In this document: positions 55,002 through 63,796 of the stretch, one piece after another
Layout of the letters: each line of letters starts with the position of its first letter
Position numbering within the stretch: the first letter of the stretch is position 1
Assembly: GCA_963741525.1 (NCBI GenBank)
Contig: CAVUIW010000020.1
Coordinates: 124,001 to 188,000 of the forward strand
Source of the DNA: JANNSX01 sp963741525
Lineage (GTDB): Bacteria; Pseudomonadota; Alphaproteobacteria; Rhizobiales; Hyphomicrobiaceae
DNA length: 64,000 nucleotides
Reading direction: 5' to 3'
Position numbers and translations under genes: made by a program
Notes under the pieces: generated by a model
What the model was told of the DNA's origin: nothing
Seen by the model: the letters and a program-made list of their open reading frames with translations, nothing else
Databases searched by the model: none

Positions 55002-55769
55002 TCAACGCACATAGCTCGCGCCATTGATATCGAAGGTCGCGCCGGTCAGGTGGCGCACGTGATCGGAGCAGAGGAAGGCTGTCAGGGCGCCGATCTCGTT
55101 GGGCGATGCCATGGTGCCGAGCGGGATCTCGCTCAGTATCCTTTTCAGGTCCGCCTCGGTTGCCCCTTCATAGGCCATGTCGGTGTCGGTGAAGCCTGGC
55201 GCGATCGAGAAGGCGAGCACGTTGTCCTTCGCATATTGGCGCGCGATCGTCTTCGTCATGGCAATGAGGCCGGCCTTGGAGGCGGCATACGGCCAACCGG
55301 TCGCGACCTCGCCGCGATGGGCGGCACGGCTCGCGACATTGATAATGCGCCCGCCGCCATGCGCTCGGAAATGATGGATGGCGGAGCGCGACAGGTCTGC
55401 GGCGGCTTGCAGGTTGACTTGCAGGACATTGGCCCATATCGCGTGCCAAGTCTCGAGCGGCTCCTCGATGGCAACGCCGTCCGCAATCGCCGCATTGTTG
55501 ACGAGCGTGTCGATGCGGGGTGCTGCCTTCATGGCCGAATCCCACAAGCGATCGACCGCGGCCGGATCTGCGAGGTCGGCTCCGATCAGCGTCGCCTTGC
55601 CATTGCCAGACTGCGTGACCTTCGCAGCCAACGCCTTGGCCTTCTCGCGGCTCTTGGCATAGTGCAGCAGGACATGGGCGCCGCAACTGGTCAAATGCTC
55701 CACCATCGCCGCCCCGATCCCTCGCGAGCCGCCGGTGACGAGAACTGTTTTTCCCGTGAGATCGATCAT
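55002..55769 (-). CDS. SDR-family oxidoreductase
   Basis: A 255-residue classical short-chain dehydrogenase: VLVTGGSRGIGAAMVEHLTS, DTLVNNAAIADGVAIEE, NVASRAAHRGEVATGWPYAA-SKAG (Ser, Tyr, Lys) and IAPGFTDTDMAYEGA. It resembles 3-oxoacyl-ACP or sugar/alcohol dehydrogenases; the substrate cannot be told. The ATG at 55769 has AAGGA upstream; the frame continues to 55808 without signal. Cotranscribed with LysE. Confidence 0.88.
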   Translation of the reverse strand: MIDLTGKTVLVTGGSRGIGAAMVEHLTSCGAHVLLHYAKSREKAKALAAKVTQSGNGKATLIGADLADPAAVDRLWDSAMKAAPRIDTLVNNAAIADGVAIEEPLETWHAIWANVLQVNLQAAADLSRSAIHHFRAHGGGRIINVASRAAHRGEVATGWPYAASKAGLIAMTKTIARQYAKDNVLAFSIAPGFTDTDMAYEGATEADLKRILSEIPLGTMASPNEIGALTAFLCSDHVRHLTGATFDINGASYVR

Positions 55770-55832
55770 GTGGAACGTCCTTCGTGCCGCGGGCGGAGAA
55801 GCCCGCAATAAACTGGTTTTTCTCGAGCAGCG

Positions 55833-55998
55833 CTAGTGTGGTGTCCCGCAAATACCTTCACGCTTCGCGGCAGGCGTCCCAAGGTATTTGCGGGACAAAA
55901 CCACACTAGAAACCTAGGCTTTCTAGTGTCCTTTCGTCTCCGAAATGCCTTGATGAGCCCGCGGCAAAGGTAAAGGCATTCCGGAGACAGGACACTAG
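55833..55998. repeat. Twin long palindromes with CTAGTGT ends
   Basis: Element one (55833-55909) has ends CTAGTGTGGT and ACCACACTAG, with inner perfect 16-base arms GTCCCGCAAATACCTT and AAGGTATTTGCGGGAC. Element two (55923-55998) has ends CTAGTGTCC and GGACACTAG, with inner arms GTCTCCGAAATGCCTT and AAGGCATTCCGGAGAC, nearly perfect. The two units share their design and part of their sequence, so they are diverged copies. They lie between the divergent SDR and homocysteine methyltransferase genes. Confidence 0.85.
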
Positions 55999-56070
55999 CC
56001 ATCCGGCAGGCCTGGCGGCTTCCTCGGAACGTCTTGCCATGCTACGAGGCATCGAACAGAGGAGGCCGCC

Positions 56071-57063
56071 ATGCCGTCACTCATCGAACTGCTCAGCCAG
56101 AAAAAGGCCCTCCTCGCCGATGGCGCCACGGGCACGAACTATTTCCAGATGGGGCTCGAGTCGGGCGACCCTCCGGAGATGTGGAATGCCGATCATCCCG
56201 ATCGCGTGGCCAGGCTCCATCAGGATTTCGTGGATGCCGGCGCCGATATCATTCTGACCAACACCTTCGGCTGCAACAAGCATCGCCTGAAGTTGCACCA
56301 GCTCGAGTCGCGGGTTCACGAGCTCAACAAGTACGCAGCCGAGATTGCGCGTGGGGTCGCGGCGAAGGCCGGTCGGCCGGTCGTCGTGGCGGGCTCCGTC
56401 GGGCCGACCGGCGAGCTGTTCGAGCCGCTCGGTAAGCTCACTCACGACGATGCCGTCGCAAGCTTCAAGGAACAGATCGAGGGGCTGAAGGCTGGCGGCG
56501 CAGACGTCGCCTGGATCGAGACCATGTCGGCGCCGGAGGAGATGCAGGCGGCGATGCAAGCGGCCGAGGCGGCGGGCCTGCCTTACACGTACACAGCCAG
56601 CTTCGACACGGCGGGCCGCACGATGATGGGGCTCGACCCGGCGTTGCTCGGTGGCGTTGCCGATGGACTGGGCCCGATAGCCTTGGGCGCCAATTGCGGC
56701 GTCGGCGCTTCGGATTTGCTCGTCTCGGTGCTCGCCATGACGGCCGCCGACCCGAAAGCCATCGTCATCGCCAAGGCCAATTGCGGCATCCCGCAGGTGA
56801 GAGGCGACCAAGTCGTCTACACCGGCACGCCCGAGCTGATGGCCGACTATGTGCATCTGGCGCTCGATGCCGGCGCGCGGATCGTCGGCGGCTGTTGCGG
56901 GACATCGCCGGTGCATCTGGCGGCGATGCGTCAGGCGCTCGACAGCCACACGCCGGGGCCGCGTCCCGATCGCGCGACGATCGAAGCACGCATCGGCAAG
57001 CTCGCCGCTCCGCCGCGCGAGGCGGGTGGCGAAGTCCGGCAGAGAAGGCGGGCGCGGGGGTAG
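56071..57063 (+). CDS. Homocysteine S-methyltransferase (betaine-homocysteine methyltransferase family)
   Basis: A 330-residue TIM-barrel zinc enzyme that moves a methyl group to homocysteine. Features: LLADGATGTNYFQMGLESGD, ADIILTNTFGCNKHRLKLHQ, and the zinc ligands in GANCGVGASD and RIVGGCCGTSPVHLAAM. GAGGAGG lies before the ATG at 56071. The last ~25 residues are Arg-rich. Homologues occur next to MttB, ASKHA and DUF1638 genes, where they may accept methyl groups derived from quaternary amines. Here it is about 1.8 kb from the mttB homologue, on the opposite strand. Confidence 0.9.
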   Translation: MPSLIELLSQKKALLADGATGTNYFQMGLESGDPPEMWNADHPDRVARLHQDFVDAGADIILTNTFGCNKHRLKLHQLESRVHELNKYAAEIARGVAAKAGRPVVVAGSVGPTGELFEPLGKLTHDDAVASFKEQIEGLKAGGADVAWIETMSAPEEMQAAMQAAEAAGLPYTYTASFDTAGRTMMGLDPALLGGVADGLGPIALGANCGVGASDLLVSVLAMTAADPKAIVIAKANCGIPQVRGDQVVYTGTPELMADYVHLALDAGARIVGGCCGTSPVHLAAMRQALDSHTPGPRPDRATIEARIGKLAAPPREAGGEVRQRRRARG

Positions 57064-57131
57064 AGGAGAAGCTCTACGAAATCCTCCACGAATCGGCGAT
57101 GCTCGCATTCGTATGAACAATGGAGAGCAGC

Positions 57132-57467
57132 ATGTCCGAATGGAAAAGTGTCTCAGATGCAAGCGATGCGATCTATGCCCTTAGTCGGTCTGAAACGATC
57201 GAGATGGCCTCGCTTCGCAAGTGTGAAGCGATACTCGCCATCTCACGAATCCAGCCCCACAGCACCGAAGTTCGCGTCACTCTCGAGAAACTTGATGCAT
57301 TGCCGATAGACATTGCTGTCAACAAGCATTGGCAAACAGGCGGGCCTGTTCAAGTCGATCGGTACGCCGCATTCTTGGATTCTGGTGAGGCGGTCGCTGC
57401 TCAACTATGGCAAGTCTGGGAGTTGGCCCTGGATTTGTTTGCCAAGGACTGGCACGCACGTCATTGA
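57132..57467 (+). CDS. Hypothetical protein
   Basis: About 111 residues, MSEWKSVSDASDAIYALSRS onward, mostly helical, with no signal peptide or membrane segment and no motif I recognise. GGAG precedes the ATG at 57132 at good spacing; an in-frame ATG at 57120 is the alternative. Base composition is lower in GC than the neighbours, which suggests recent acquisition. It follows the homocysteine methyltransferase gene by 68 bases. Confidence 0.5.
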   Translation: MSEWKSVSDASDAIYALSRSETIEMASLRKCEAILAISRIQPHSTEVRVTLEKLDALPIDIAVNKHWQTGGPVQVDRYAAFLDSGEAVAAQLWQVWELALDLFAKDWHARH

Positions 57468-57495
57468 CTTTGTTGGTCATGAAGTGCGCGGGCTT

Positions 57496-57647
57496 TTCCC
57501 CCTCCCCCCTTGAGGGGGAGGGCGGGGTGGGGGGTAAGCCACAGATTCGGAGTTCGCGTCATTTTCCCCCCATCCCAAGCGCCTAAGGGCTTACCTGCAA
57601 CGCAGCTAAGCCCAAGGCGCTTGGCCTTCCCCCTCAAGGGGGGAAGG
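57496..57647. repeat. Intergenic palindromes with poly-C/poly-G arms
   Basis: Three inverted repeats. CCCTCCCCC and GGGGGAGGG form a hairpin near 57500. CCAAGCGCC (57575) pairs with GGCGCTTGG (57616), enclosing TAAGGGCTTA and TAAGCCC. CCTTCCCCC and GGGGGGAAGG form a third near 57625. The right-hand structure may end transcripts from either side. Confidence 0.7.
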
Positions 57648-57683
57648 GAAGAAACGCAAATTTTTCTCGATAGAAAGTGGCGC

Positions 57684-58517
57684 TTACCGCACCGGCCCCA
57701 CCGGCCAGGCTTTGGGCTTCGACCAGGCCGATTGGCTGGCGACGAGCTTCAATTCTGGCTCGCCGGCGCTCGCCTCGATGACCGACTCGATGCCGCCGAC
57801 GGCGAGGCCGAGGGCGCGGGCCTGGGATTTGCCCGAGAGCAGGTGGCCGAGCATCAGGGCCGTCAGCAGATCGCCCGTGCCATGCGGCACGCTCTTTCTG
57901 CGCTTGGTCGAGGTGCGAATGGCGTTGCCGCTGGTGATGAGGACGTTGTCGATCTCGCGTTTCGTCGTGCCGGGCACCGAAGTTGCGAGCACCGCGGCAA
58001 CGCCGAGTGCGCGCGCGGCGGACTGAGCACTGCGGGCGTTCGAAACTTCCTCGCCGGAAAGCCATTCGAGCTCGAAACGGTTCGGCGTCAGGAGATCGGC
58101 GAGGCCCGCGAGACGGTCGCGAACGGCCGCAGCCGCAGTCTTGTCGACATAGAGGCCATCCGGATCATCGCCGAGCACGGGATCGACGGCGACGAGCACG
58201 GTCGACTTCGATTTCCCTCGCACGCTCCGGATCGCCGTGACCGCAACATCGACGTGCTCGGGCGACGGCAGATACCCCGTGAGCACGGCGTCGACGCTAG
58301 CCAGAATGGCGTTCGCCTTCAGCGCATCGAGCATGCTTGTGAGCGATGCCGCATCGATCCGTTGACCGCCGACTTTTTTGTACCCGAGGTGGCTCGACAG
58401 CACGACGGTCGGCAGCGCCAGCACCTCGTGTCCCAACCGCTGCAAGGCAAATCGCGCTGCGGCATTGCCCACGTGCCCATAGGCGACGTCGGAGGAAATG
58501 AGGAGGACGCGGGCCAT
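57684..58517 (-). CDS. pdxY: Pyridoxal kinase
   Basis: A 277-residue ribokinase-fold enzyme phosphorylating pyridoxal in vitamin B6 salvage. Features: LLISSDVAYGHVGNAAARFA at the N-terminus, VVLSSHLGYKKVGG, VAVDPVLGDDPDGLYVD, LLTPNRFELEWLSGEE and the anion-hole loop VPHGTGDLLTALMLG. Length and start are normal. It is followed at the left by palindromic repeats and stands alone. Confidence 0.9.
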   Translation of the reverse strand: MARVLLISSDVAYGHVGNAAARFALQRLGHEVLALPTVVLSSHLGYKKVGGQRIDAASLTSMLDALKANAILASVDAVLTGYLPSPEHVDVAVTAIRSVRGKSKSTVLVAVDPVLGDDPDGLYVDKTAAAAVRDRLAGLADLLTPNRFELEWLSGEEVSNARSAQSAARALGVAAVLATSVPGTTKREIDNVLITSGNAIRTSTKRRKSVPHGTGDLLTALMLGHLLSGKSQARALGLAVGGIESVIEASAGEPELKLVASQSAWSKPKAWPVGPVR

Positions 58518-58581
58518 TGGATGTCTCGATCGCTTGCTTGCCCAGCGTCGCTATCACGCGACGGCGCAAGGCGCCAGAGCC

Positions 58582-59532
58582 TCATCCCTGCAGCGCCGCC
58601 CACATCTCCTTGTCGCGCGCCGCCGTCCAGATACGCGGCGTGTCGAGGCCAAGCGCTTCGTCGTAAGCGCGGGCGACGTTGAAGGGGAGGCAGTGCTCGT
58701 AGATGGCGTAGCTCTCGAACTTGGCATCGCAATGGGCGCGGCAGGCGGCCATCGCCTCTTTCAGCGTGCCGCCGGCGAGCGCGATCCTTGCGACGGGTGC
58801 AAAGGTGCAGCTGAGGAAATCGCGCGTCAGCTCGATGGCCTCATTGACCTTCGCGCGGCCGACGAGAGCGTCGCCGCGGCCGGGCGACAACGAGTCGGGC
58901 GCGATGCGGGCGATGGCATCGAGCGTTCCCGGCCAGTCGCCGAAATGCGCGTCGCCGCAATAGCAGGCGGATTTGTACTCGACGATGTCGCCCGAAAACA
59001 TCACGTTCTCGGAGGGCACATGGGCGACGATATCGCCCGCCGTATGCGCGCGGCCGAGCTGCATGAGATCGACGCGGCGTTTGCCGAGATAGAGCGACAT
59101 GCGGCCTTGGAAGGTGAGCGTCGGCCAGGTGAGACCGGGAATGCTCTCGTGACCCTGGAAGAGGCGGGGGAACCGATCGAACTCCGAATCCCAGTCTTCC
59201 TTGCCACGCTCGACGATCATGGTCCGGCACATCTGCGAGGCGACGATCTCGCTCGCCTGATAGGCGGAAGCGCCGAGCACCCGCACGGCGTGGTAGTGCG
59301 AGAGCACGACATACTTGATGGGCTTGTCGGTGACGGAGCGGATCTTCTCGATCACCTTCGAGGCGAGCCGCGGCGTCGCCTGTGCGTCGACGATCATGAC
59401 GCTGTCGTCGCCGATGATGACGCCGGTGTTGGGATCGCCCTCAGCCGTAAAGGCATAGAGGCCCGTGCCAACCTCGGTGAAGGAAATCTTCTTCTCCGTC
59501 ATGTCGCCGGCCGAGGCGAACTGCTTAGCCAT
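58582..59532 (-). CDS. MBL-fold protein of the homogentisate cluster, altered metal motif
   Basis: A 316-residue metallo-beta-lactamase-fold protein. The usual HxHxDH reads SHYHAVRVLGASAY, so the Asp-His pair of the second metal site is replaced by Val-Arg. The later His (GRAHTAGDIVAHVP) and Asp (MFSGDIVEYKSACYC) are kept. It may use one metal or have changed chemistry. The ATG at 59532 overlaps the stop of the VOC gene (TGATG). It closes the leftward row hmgA-FAH-VOC-MBL, so a hydrolytic or detoxifying step of aromatic breakdown is likely. Confidence 0.75.
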   Translation of the reverse strand: MAKQFASAGDMTEKKISFTEVGTGLYAFTAEGDPNTGVIIGDDSVMIVDAQATPRLASKVIEKIRSVTDKPIKYVVLSHYHAVRVLGASAYQASEIVASQMCRTMIVERGKEDWDSEFDRFPRLFQGHESIPGLTWPTLTFQGRMSLYLGKRRVDLMQLGRAHTAGDIVAHVPSENVMFSGDIVEYKSACYCGDAHFGDWPGTLDAIARIAPDSLSPGRGDALVGRAKVNEAIELTRDFLSCTFAPVARIALAGGTLKEAMAACRAHCDAKFESYAIYEHCLPFNVARAYDEALGLDTPRIWTAARDKEMWAALQG

Positions 59533-59906
59533 CACGTGGTCTCCTGAAACTCGATCAGCTCGATGCGGTTGCCGAAGGGATCGGTGGTGAAAAGGCGCCG
59601 GCGTCAGGCGCGTCAGGCTTCAGCTTACAGGCGGCCTGTCGAAGTCGCTCCGCGAGGCCATTGAGATTTTCGGCCACAAAGCCCTGATGCGCCTTCGCCG
59701 CCGCATGAAAGTCCGGATCGACGTCCAAATGCAACTCGCAAGTGCCCCGCACGAAGCCAGAGTCCACCGCGAGCCGCGAGCGAATCCGGCTTTGGTTGTT
59801 CGGTGAAACCCAAAAGCGTCACGTAGAATTTCCTCGCTTCGTCCTCTTTGCCGGCAGGCATGGCAAGCTGCACATGATCGAGCTCGACGACAGCGCCGCC
59901 TTTCAT
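59532..59906 (-). pseudogene. VOC (glyoxalase-fold) protein, two frameshifts
   Basis: About 124 residues. The first frame starts MKGGAVVELDHVQLAMPAGK and ends near GFTEQPKPDSLAARGGLW. The second carries GTCELHLDVDPDFHAAAKAH and FVAENLNGLAERLRQAACKL. The third ends FTTDPFGNRIELIEFQETT, the classic VOC C-terminus with the metal-binding Glu. Breaks lie near 59750 and 59595. The final TGA overlaps the MBL start. Such proteins are dioxygenases, isomerases or glyoxalases; here probably an accessory step near homogentisate breakdown. Confidence 0.75.
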
Positions 59907-59958
59907 CGAGTGATATTCCCTCGATGAGGCGGCAAGGTTCCCGATCCAATATCTCTAT

Positions 59959-60078
59959 CCGTCGTTCCGGCGAAGGCCGGAATCCATCCAGGTCGAAGTC
60001 GTTCATTAGCCTCGCCGAACAGCAAGTCCTTACGCTCACTGCGGCTTGGATGGATGCCAGCCTTCGCTGGCATGACGG
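59959..60078. repeat. Dispersed repeat, CGTCATTCCGGCGAAGG type
   Basis: A long imperfect inverted repeat: CGTCGTTCCGGCGAAGGCCG with GAATCCATCC at the left end (59960), and GGATGGATGCCAGCCTTCGC with TGGCATGACGG at the right end (60048-60078). This is the well-known intergenic element of many alphaproteobacterial genomes. It separates the VOC gene from FAH. Confidence 0.85.
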
Positions 60079-60173
60079 TGGTCGGTTTAAAAGTTGTCGT
60101 CATGTCGCAAGCTGAAATTGGCTGAGCGGCACTGCCGGTCTGGGTGCCACATAGTCGACAGTGTCGGCACCCC

Positions 60174-61185
60174 TCACGTCTGGACCACCGTCTGCTCGAT
60201 CGCGCCGAAGATCGAATGCCGCTTGTCGTCCATCATCTCAATGCGCACCTTATCGCCGGGTTTCAAGAACGGCGTCCTGGGCTTGCCTTCCAGGATCGTC
60301 TCGACGACTCGCTGCTCGGCGAGGCAGGAATAACCGACCCCGCCGTCCTTGATCGGTCTGCCGGGCCCACCATCCGCCGACTTGTTGGAGACGGTGCCAG
60401 AGCCGACAATCGAGCCGGCGCCGAGCGAACGCGTGCGGGCCGCATGCGCGATCAGCGTCCCGAAGTCGAAGGTCATGTCGGTGCCGGCGTTCGGCTTACC
60501 GAGCGGTTCGCCATTGAGAAAAGATAGCAGAGGAAGCGAAAGCTTTCCGCCATTCCAGCGATCCCCCAGCTCGTCCGGCGTCACGGCGACTGGAGAAAAG
60601 GCCGATGAGGGCTTGGATTGGAAGAAGCCGAAGCCCTTGGCGAGCTCCGAGGCCGTCAACCCGCGCAAGGTCACGTCGTTGACGAGCATGACGAGCTTGA
60701 TGTGCTTGCGGGCGGCTTCCGGCGTCACACCCATCGGCACGTCATCGGTCACGACGACGACTTCGGCTTCCAAGTCCAATCCGAGGCTTTCATCACCCGG
60801 CGACACAATCGCATCACGCGGACCGATGAACGTGTCGGAGCCGCCCTGATACATCAGCGGGTCGGTCCAAAAAGGAGGGTGGCATGTCCACACCTCGCGC
60901 TTTCCTGACCAACTCCACATGATTCACATAGGCTGAGCCGTCCGCCCACTGATAGGCGCGCGGCAAAGGCGAAGCACAATCGTGCTCGCGGAAGCGAAAA
61001 GTCGCGACCGAGCCGAGCTCGACCTGCTCGGCGAGCCCTGCAAGGGCCGGCGCCGCCCGCTCCCAATTGTCGAGCACGGCCTGCAGAGTCGGCGCGATGT
61101 CGCTCGCCTCGATCGCCCGCGTCAGATCCCTCGATACGACGGCCAGTCTGCCGTCCCGTCCGTCTTTCAGCGAGGCGAGTTTCAT
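60174..61185 (-). pseudogene. Fumarylacetoacetate hydrolase family protein, one frameshift
   Basis: About 336 residues. The first frame starts MKLASLKDGRDGRLAVVSRD and reaches YVNHVELVRKARGVDMPPSF. The rest, WTDPLMYQGGSDTFIGPRDA onward, lies in another frame with the FAH core LGLDLEAEVVVVTDDV (metal Glu), MLVNDVTLRG and TVSNKSADGGPGRPIKDGG. The break is in a run of five T/A near 60875; the span is 337 codons plus one base. It splits fumarylacetoacetate to fumarate and acetoacetate, the last step of tyrosine/homogentisate breakdown. It lies 11 bases downstream of hmgA. Confidence 0.87.
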
Positions 61186-61196
61186 ATGTTCTGTTC

Positions 61197-62543
61197 CTAA
61201 GGCCGCCCGTCGAACTTCTTGTCGAGGCCGTTCCAGCAGTCGGCATAGCCGGGCTGAAGGGTTTCGAGGGTCGCGGCGTATTTCGTCAGATGCTGCGGAT
61301 ACCGCGTCTCGAACATGAAGGCCATGGTGTTGTTCAGCTTATGAGGCTTCAGGTCGACCGTCGAGGCGTGCTCGAAGGCCTGTTTGTCGGGTCCGTGCGG
61401 CAGCATGCAGTTGTGCAGGCTCATGCCGCCCGGCACGAAGCCCTCGGGCTTGGCATCATACTGGCCGTAGATCAGCCCCATGAACTCGCTCATGATGTTC
61501 ATGTGATACCAGGGCGGGCGGAAGGAGTGCTCGGCGACGCTCCAGCGCTCGGGGAAGATGACGAAGTCGATGTTGGCCGTGCCTTCCTCGCCCGATGGCG
61601 CGGTGATCACCGTGAAGATCGACGGATCGGGGTGATCGAAGAGGATGGCGCCGACCGGCGAAAAGGTGCGCAGATCGTATTTGTAGGGTGCATAGTTGCC
61701 GTGCCAGGCGACGACGTCGAGCGGCGAGTGGCCGATCTCCGCCTGGAAGAACTTGCCGCACCATTTGACTGTCAGCCGGCACGGCGTGTCCTTCTCCTCG
61801 AAGGCGGCGACCGGCGTTTTGAAATCGCGGGGATTGGCGAGACAGTTAGCGCCGATCGGGCCGCGATGGGGCAACGTGAACTTCGCGCCGTAATTCTCGC
61901 AGATGTAGCCGCGCGCGGGCCCTTCGGCGAGTTCGACCTTGACCTTCATTCCCCGCGGCAGGATGACGATCTCGCCGGCAGTGGCCTCGATGCGGCCGAG
62001 CTCGGTGAAGAACACGAGCTTGCCGGATTGCGGCACGATCAGCAGCTCACCGTCGGCATTGTAGAAATAGTCGTCGGTCATCGACTCCGTCACGAAGTAG
62101 ATGCCGGCCGACATGCCCGCCTGCGTGTTCACATCTCCCGCCGTGGTCATGGTGCGGATGCCGTCGAGGAAGGTCAGCTTGCCTGTTGGAATGGGTGGCG
62201 GGTTCCAGCGGAGCTGGGCGATGGGCATGTCGTGCTCGTCAGTGGCGGGGGCCGTCTTCCAGTACGGCAGGTCGATGCGCTGGAAGCGTCCGGAGTGGCG
62301 AACCGACGGCCGGATGCGGTAGAGCCAGGAGCGCTCGTTGGCGCCACGCGGCGCGGTGAATGGCGAACCCGAAAGCTGCTCGGCATAGAGGCCATAGGCG
62401 CAGGCTTGAGGCGAATTCTGCCCCTGAGGTAGCGCGCCCGGCAGCGCCTCGGTCTCGAAATCATTGCCGAAGCCGGGCATGTAACCCTCGGCTGTGGCGA
62501 CGGCGCGATGCGCTGGCGACGCGGCGCGTTCATAGACGTTCAT
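61197..62543 (-). CDS. hmgA: Homogentisate 1,2-dioxygenase
   Basis: A 448-residue iron enzyme that opens the ring of homogentisate to maleylacetoacetate. Features: YMPGFGNDFETEALPGALPQ, QNSPQACAYGLYAEQLSGSP, the iron-binding PPWYHMNIMSEFMGLIYG (His and Glu six apart) and GMSLHNCMLPHGPDKQAFE with the third ligand His. AAGGAG lies before the ATG at 62543; the frame continues to 62831 without coding character. It is divergent from a MarR regulator and leads the row hmgA-FAH-VOC-MBL. Confidence 0.96.
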   Translation of the reverse strand: MNVYERAASPAHRAVATAEGYMPGFGNDFETEALPGALPQGQNSPQACAYGLYAEQLSGSPFTAPRGANERSWLYRIRPSVRHSGRFQRIDLPYWKTAPATDEHDMPIAQLRWNPPPIPTGKLTFLDGIRTMTTAGDVNTQAGMSAGIYFVTESMTDDYFYNADGELLIVPQSGKLVFFTELGRIEATAGEIVILPRGMKVKVELAEGPARGYICENYGAKFTLPHRGPIGANCLANPRDFKTPVAAFEEKDTPCRLTVKWCGKFFQAEIGHSPLDVVAWHGNYAPYKYDLRTFSPVGAILFDHPDPSIFTVITAPSGEEGTANIDFVIFPERWSVAEHSFRPPWYHMNIMSEFMGLIYGQYDAKPEGFVPGGMSLHNCMLPHGPDKQAFEHASTVDLKPHKLNNTMAFMFETRYPQHLTKYAATLETLQPGYADCWNGLDKKFDGRP

Positions 62544-62617
62544 GGCGCTCTCCTTCGGTGCTGGACGCCGGACCGGTAAGGAATTAGTCTCAGTTGCAAC
62601 CAATTGTATCGGTGCCA

Positions 62618-63103
62618 ATGGGACGATCAAGCAAAAAGTCCGCGCTCGGCGCGGGTATCCGTCTCGATAGTTTCCTCCCCTTCCGGTTGAACCGGCTGGC
62701 GGGCGAGGTGAGTCGGCGCTTGTCGGCCGTTTACTCCGGGCGTTTCGGCCTTGATATCCCCGAATGGCGCGTGCTGGCGACGCTCTCGAGCCGCGGCATG
62801 GCGACGGCGCAAGAGATCGTTGCCTCGACACGGACTCACAAGTCGACCATCAGCCGGGCGGTCGCGACGCTGACAGACCGCGGGCTCGTCGAACGCACGG
62901 GCTCGCCCAGCGACGGTCGCGAGCTGGTGTTGCAGCTGACCGATAGCGGACTGAGGCTGATGCGCGAGCTCATGCCGCTCGTCCTGGAAGCCGAGCAGGA
63001 GATCCTCGGACAGTTGAGTGTCGAGGAGCGAATTCAGCTGCTCCAGGCCATCGCCGCCGTCGAGGCGGCGCTCGGCCTCGGCGATGAGGAGGAATCATCA
63101 TGA
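62618..63103 (+). CDS. MarR-family regulator of the homogentisate cluster
   Basis: A 161-residue winged-helix regulator: LDSFLPFRLNRLAGEVSRRL, IPEWRVLATLSSRGMATAQE, the recognition helix region TRTHKSTISRAVATLTDRGL and the wing VERTGSPSDGRELVLQLT. It is divergent from hmgA and its TGA overlaps the ATG of maiA. It likely represses both units and responds to a pathway metabolite. I take the ATG at 62618; the TTG at 62594 is an alternative. The 74-base divergent gap should hold the operator, but I see no clean palindrome. Confidence 0.87.
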   Translation: MGRSSKKSALGAGIRLDSFLPFRLNRLAGEVSRRLSAVYSGRFGLDIPEWRVLATLSSRGMATAQEIVASTRTHKSTISRAVATLTDRGLVERTGSPSDGRELVLQLTDSGLRLMRELMPLVLEAEQEILGQLSVEERIQLLQAIAAVEAALGLGDEEESS

Positions 63104-63738
63104 AGCTCTACGGCTATTTCCGCTCGTCGGCCGCCTATCGTGTCCGGATCGCACTCAACCTCAAGGGCATCGCCGTTGAGCACGTGCCGGTGCACCTCGT
63201 CAGGGATGGCGGACGCCAAAAGCTGCCCGATTATCTCGCGAAGAATCCGCAAGCCCTCGTCCCGGCGCTGGAATTGGCCGACGGCACCGTGCTCACGCAG
63301 TCGCTCGCCATCGTCGAATATCTCGACACTCTGAAACCGGAGCCGAGGCTCATCCCGGCCGATCCGGTCGCCGCTGCAAATGTGCGTGCGATTGCGCTGG
63401 CAATTGCCTGCGATACGCATCCACTCAACAATCTGCGGGTGCTCAACTACCTGAAGGGCCCACTTGCCCTGCCGCAACCGGCCGTTGATCAATGGATCAA
63501 GCACTGGGTACTGATGGGTGGGCTCGAGCCAATTGAGAGAATGATCGGCGATGGCCCGTTCTGCTGTGGAGTAGCGCCGACCCTCGCCGATGTCTGTCTC
63601 ATTCCACAGATCTTTAATGCCCGCCGCTTCGCCATTCCACTCGAGCATTTGCCGAAGGTGCTGGCGGTGGATGCGGCCTGCCAGAAGCTCGCGGCCTTTG
63701 CAACGGCGCATCCGGCGAAGCAGGCGGACGCGGAGTAG
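63100..63738 (+). CDS. maiA: Maleylacetoacetate isomerase
   Basis: A 212-residue zeta-class glutathione transferase converting maleylacetoacetate to fumarylacetoacetate. Key motif SSAAYRVRIALNLKGIAVEH (usual SSxxxRVRIAL), then NPQALVPALELADGTVLTQS-LAIVEYL and the C-terminal domain VRAIALAIACDTHPLNNLRV and APTLADVCLIPQIFNARRF. Its ATG overlaps the MarR stop (ATGA). With hmgA and FAH it completes homogentisate to fumarate plus acetoacetate. Confidence 0.94.
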   Translation: MKLYGYFRSSAAYRVRIALNLKGIAVEHVPVHLVRDGGRQKLPDYLAKNPQALVPALELADGTVLTQSLAIVEYLDTLKPEPRLIPADPVAAANVRAIALAIACDTHPLNNLRVLNYLKGPLALPQPAVDQWIKHWVLMGGLEPIERMIGDGPFCCGVAPTLADVCLIPQIFNARRFAIPLEHLPKVLAVDAACQKLAAFATAHPAKQADAE

Positions 63739-63796
63739 GCCTTTCTATATCGTGCTTCCTGCCGGAAAACCGCTTCGCACTTTTGCGGGCAGCACT

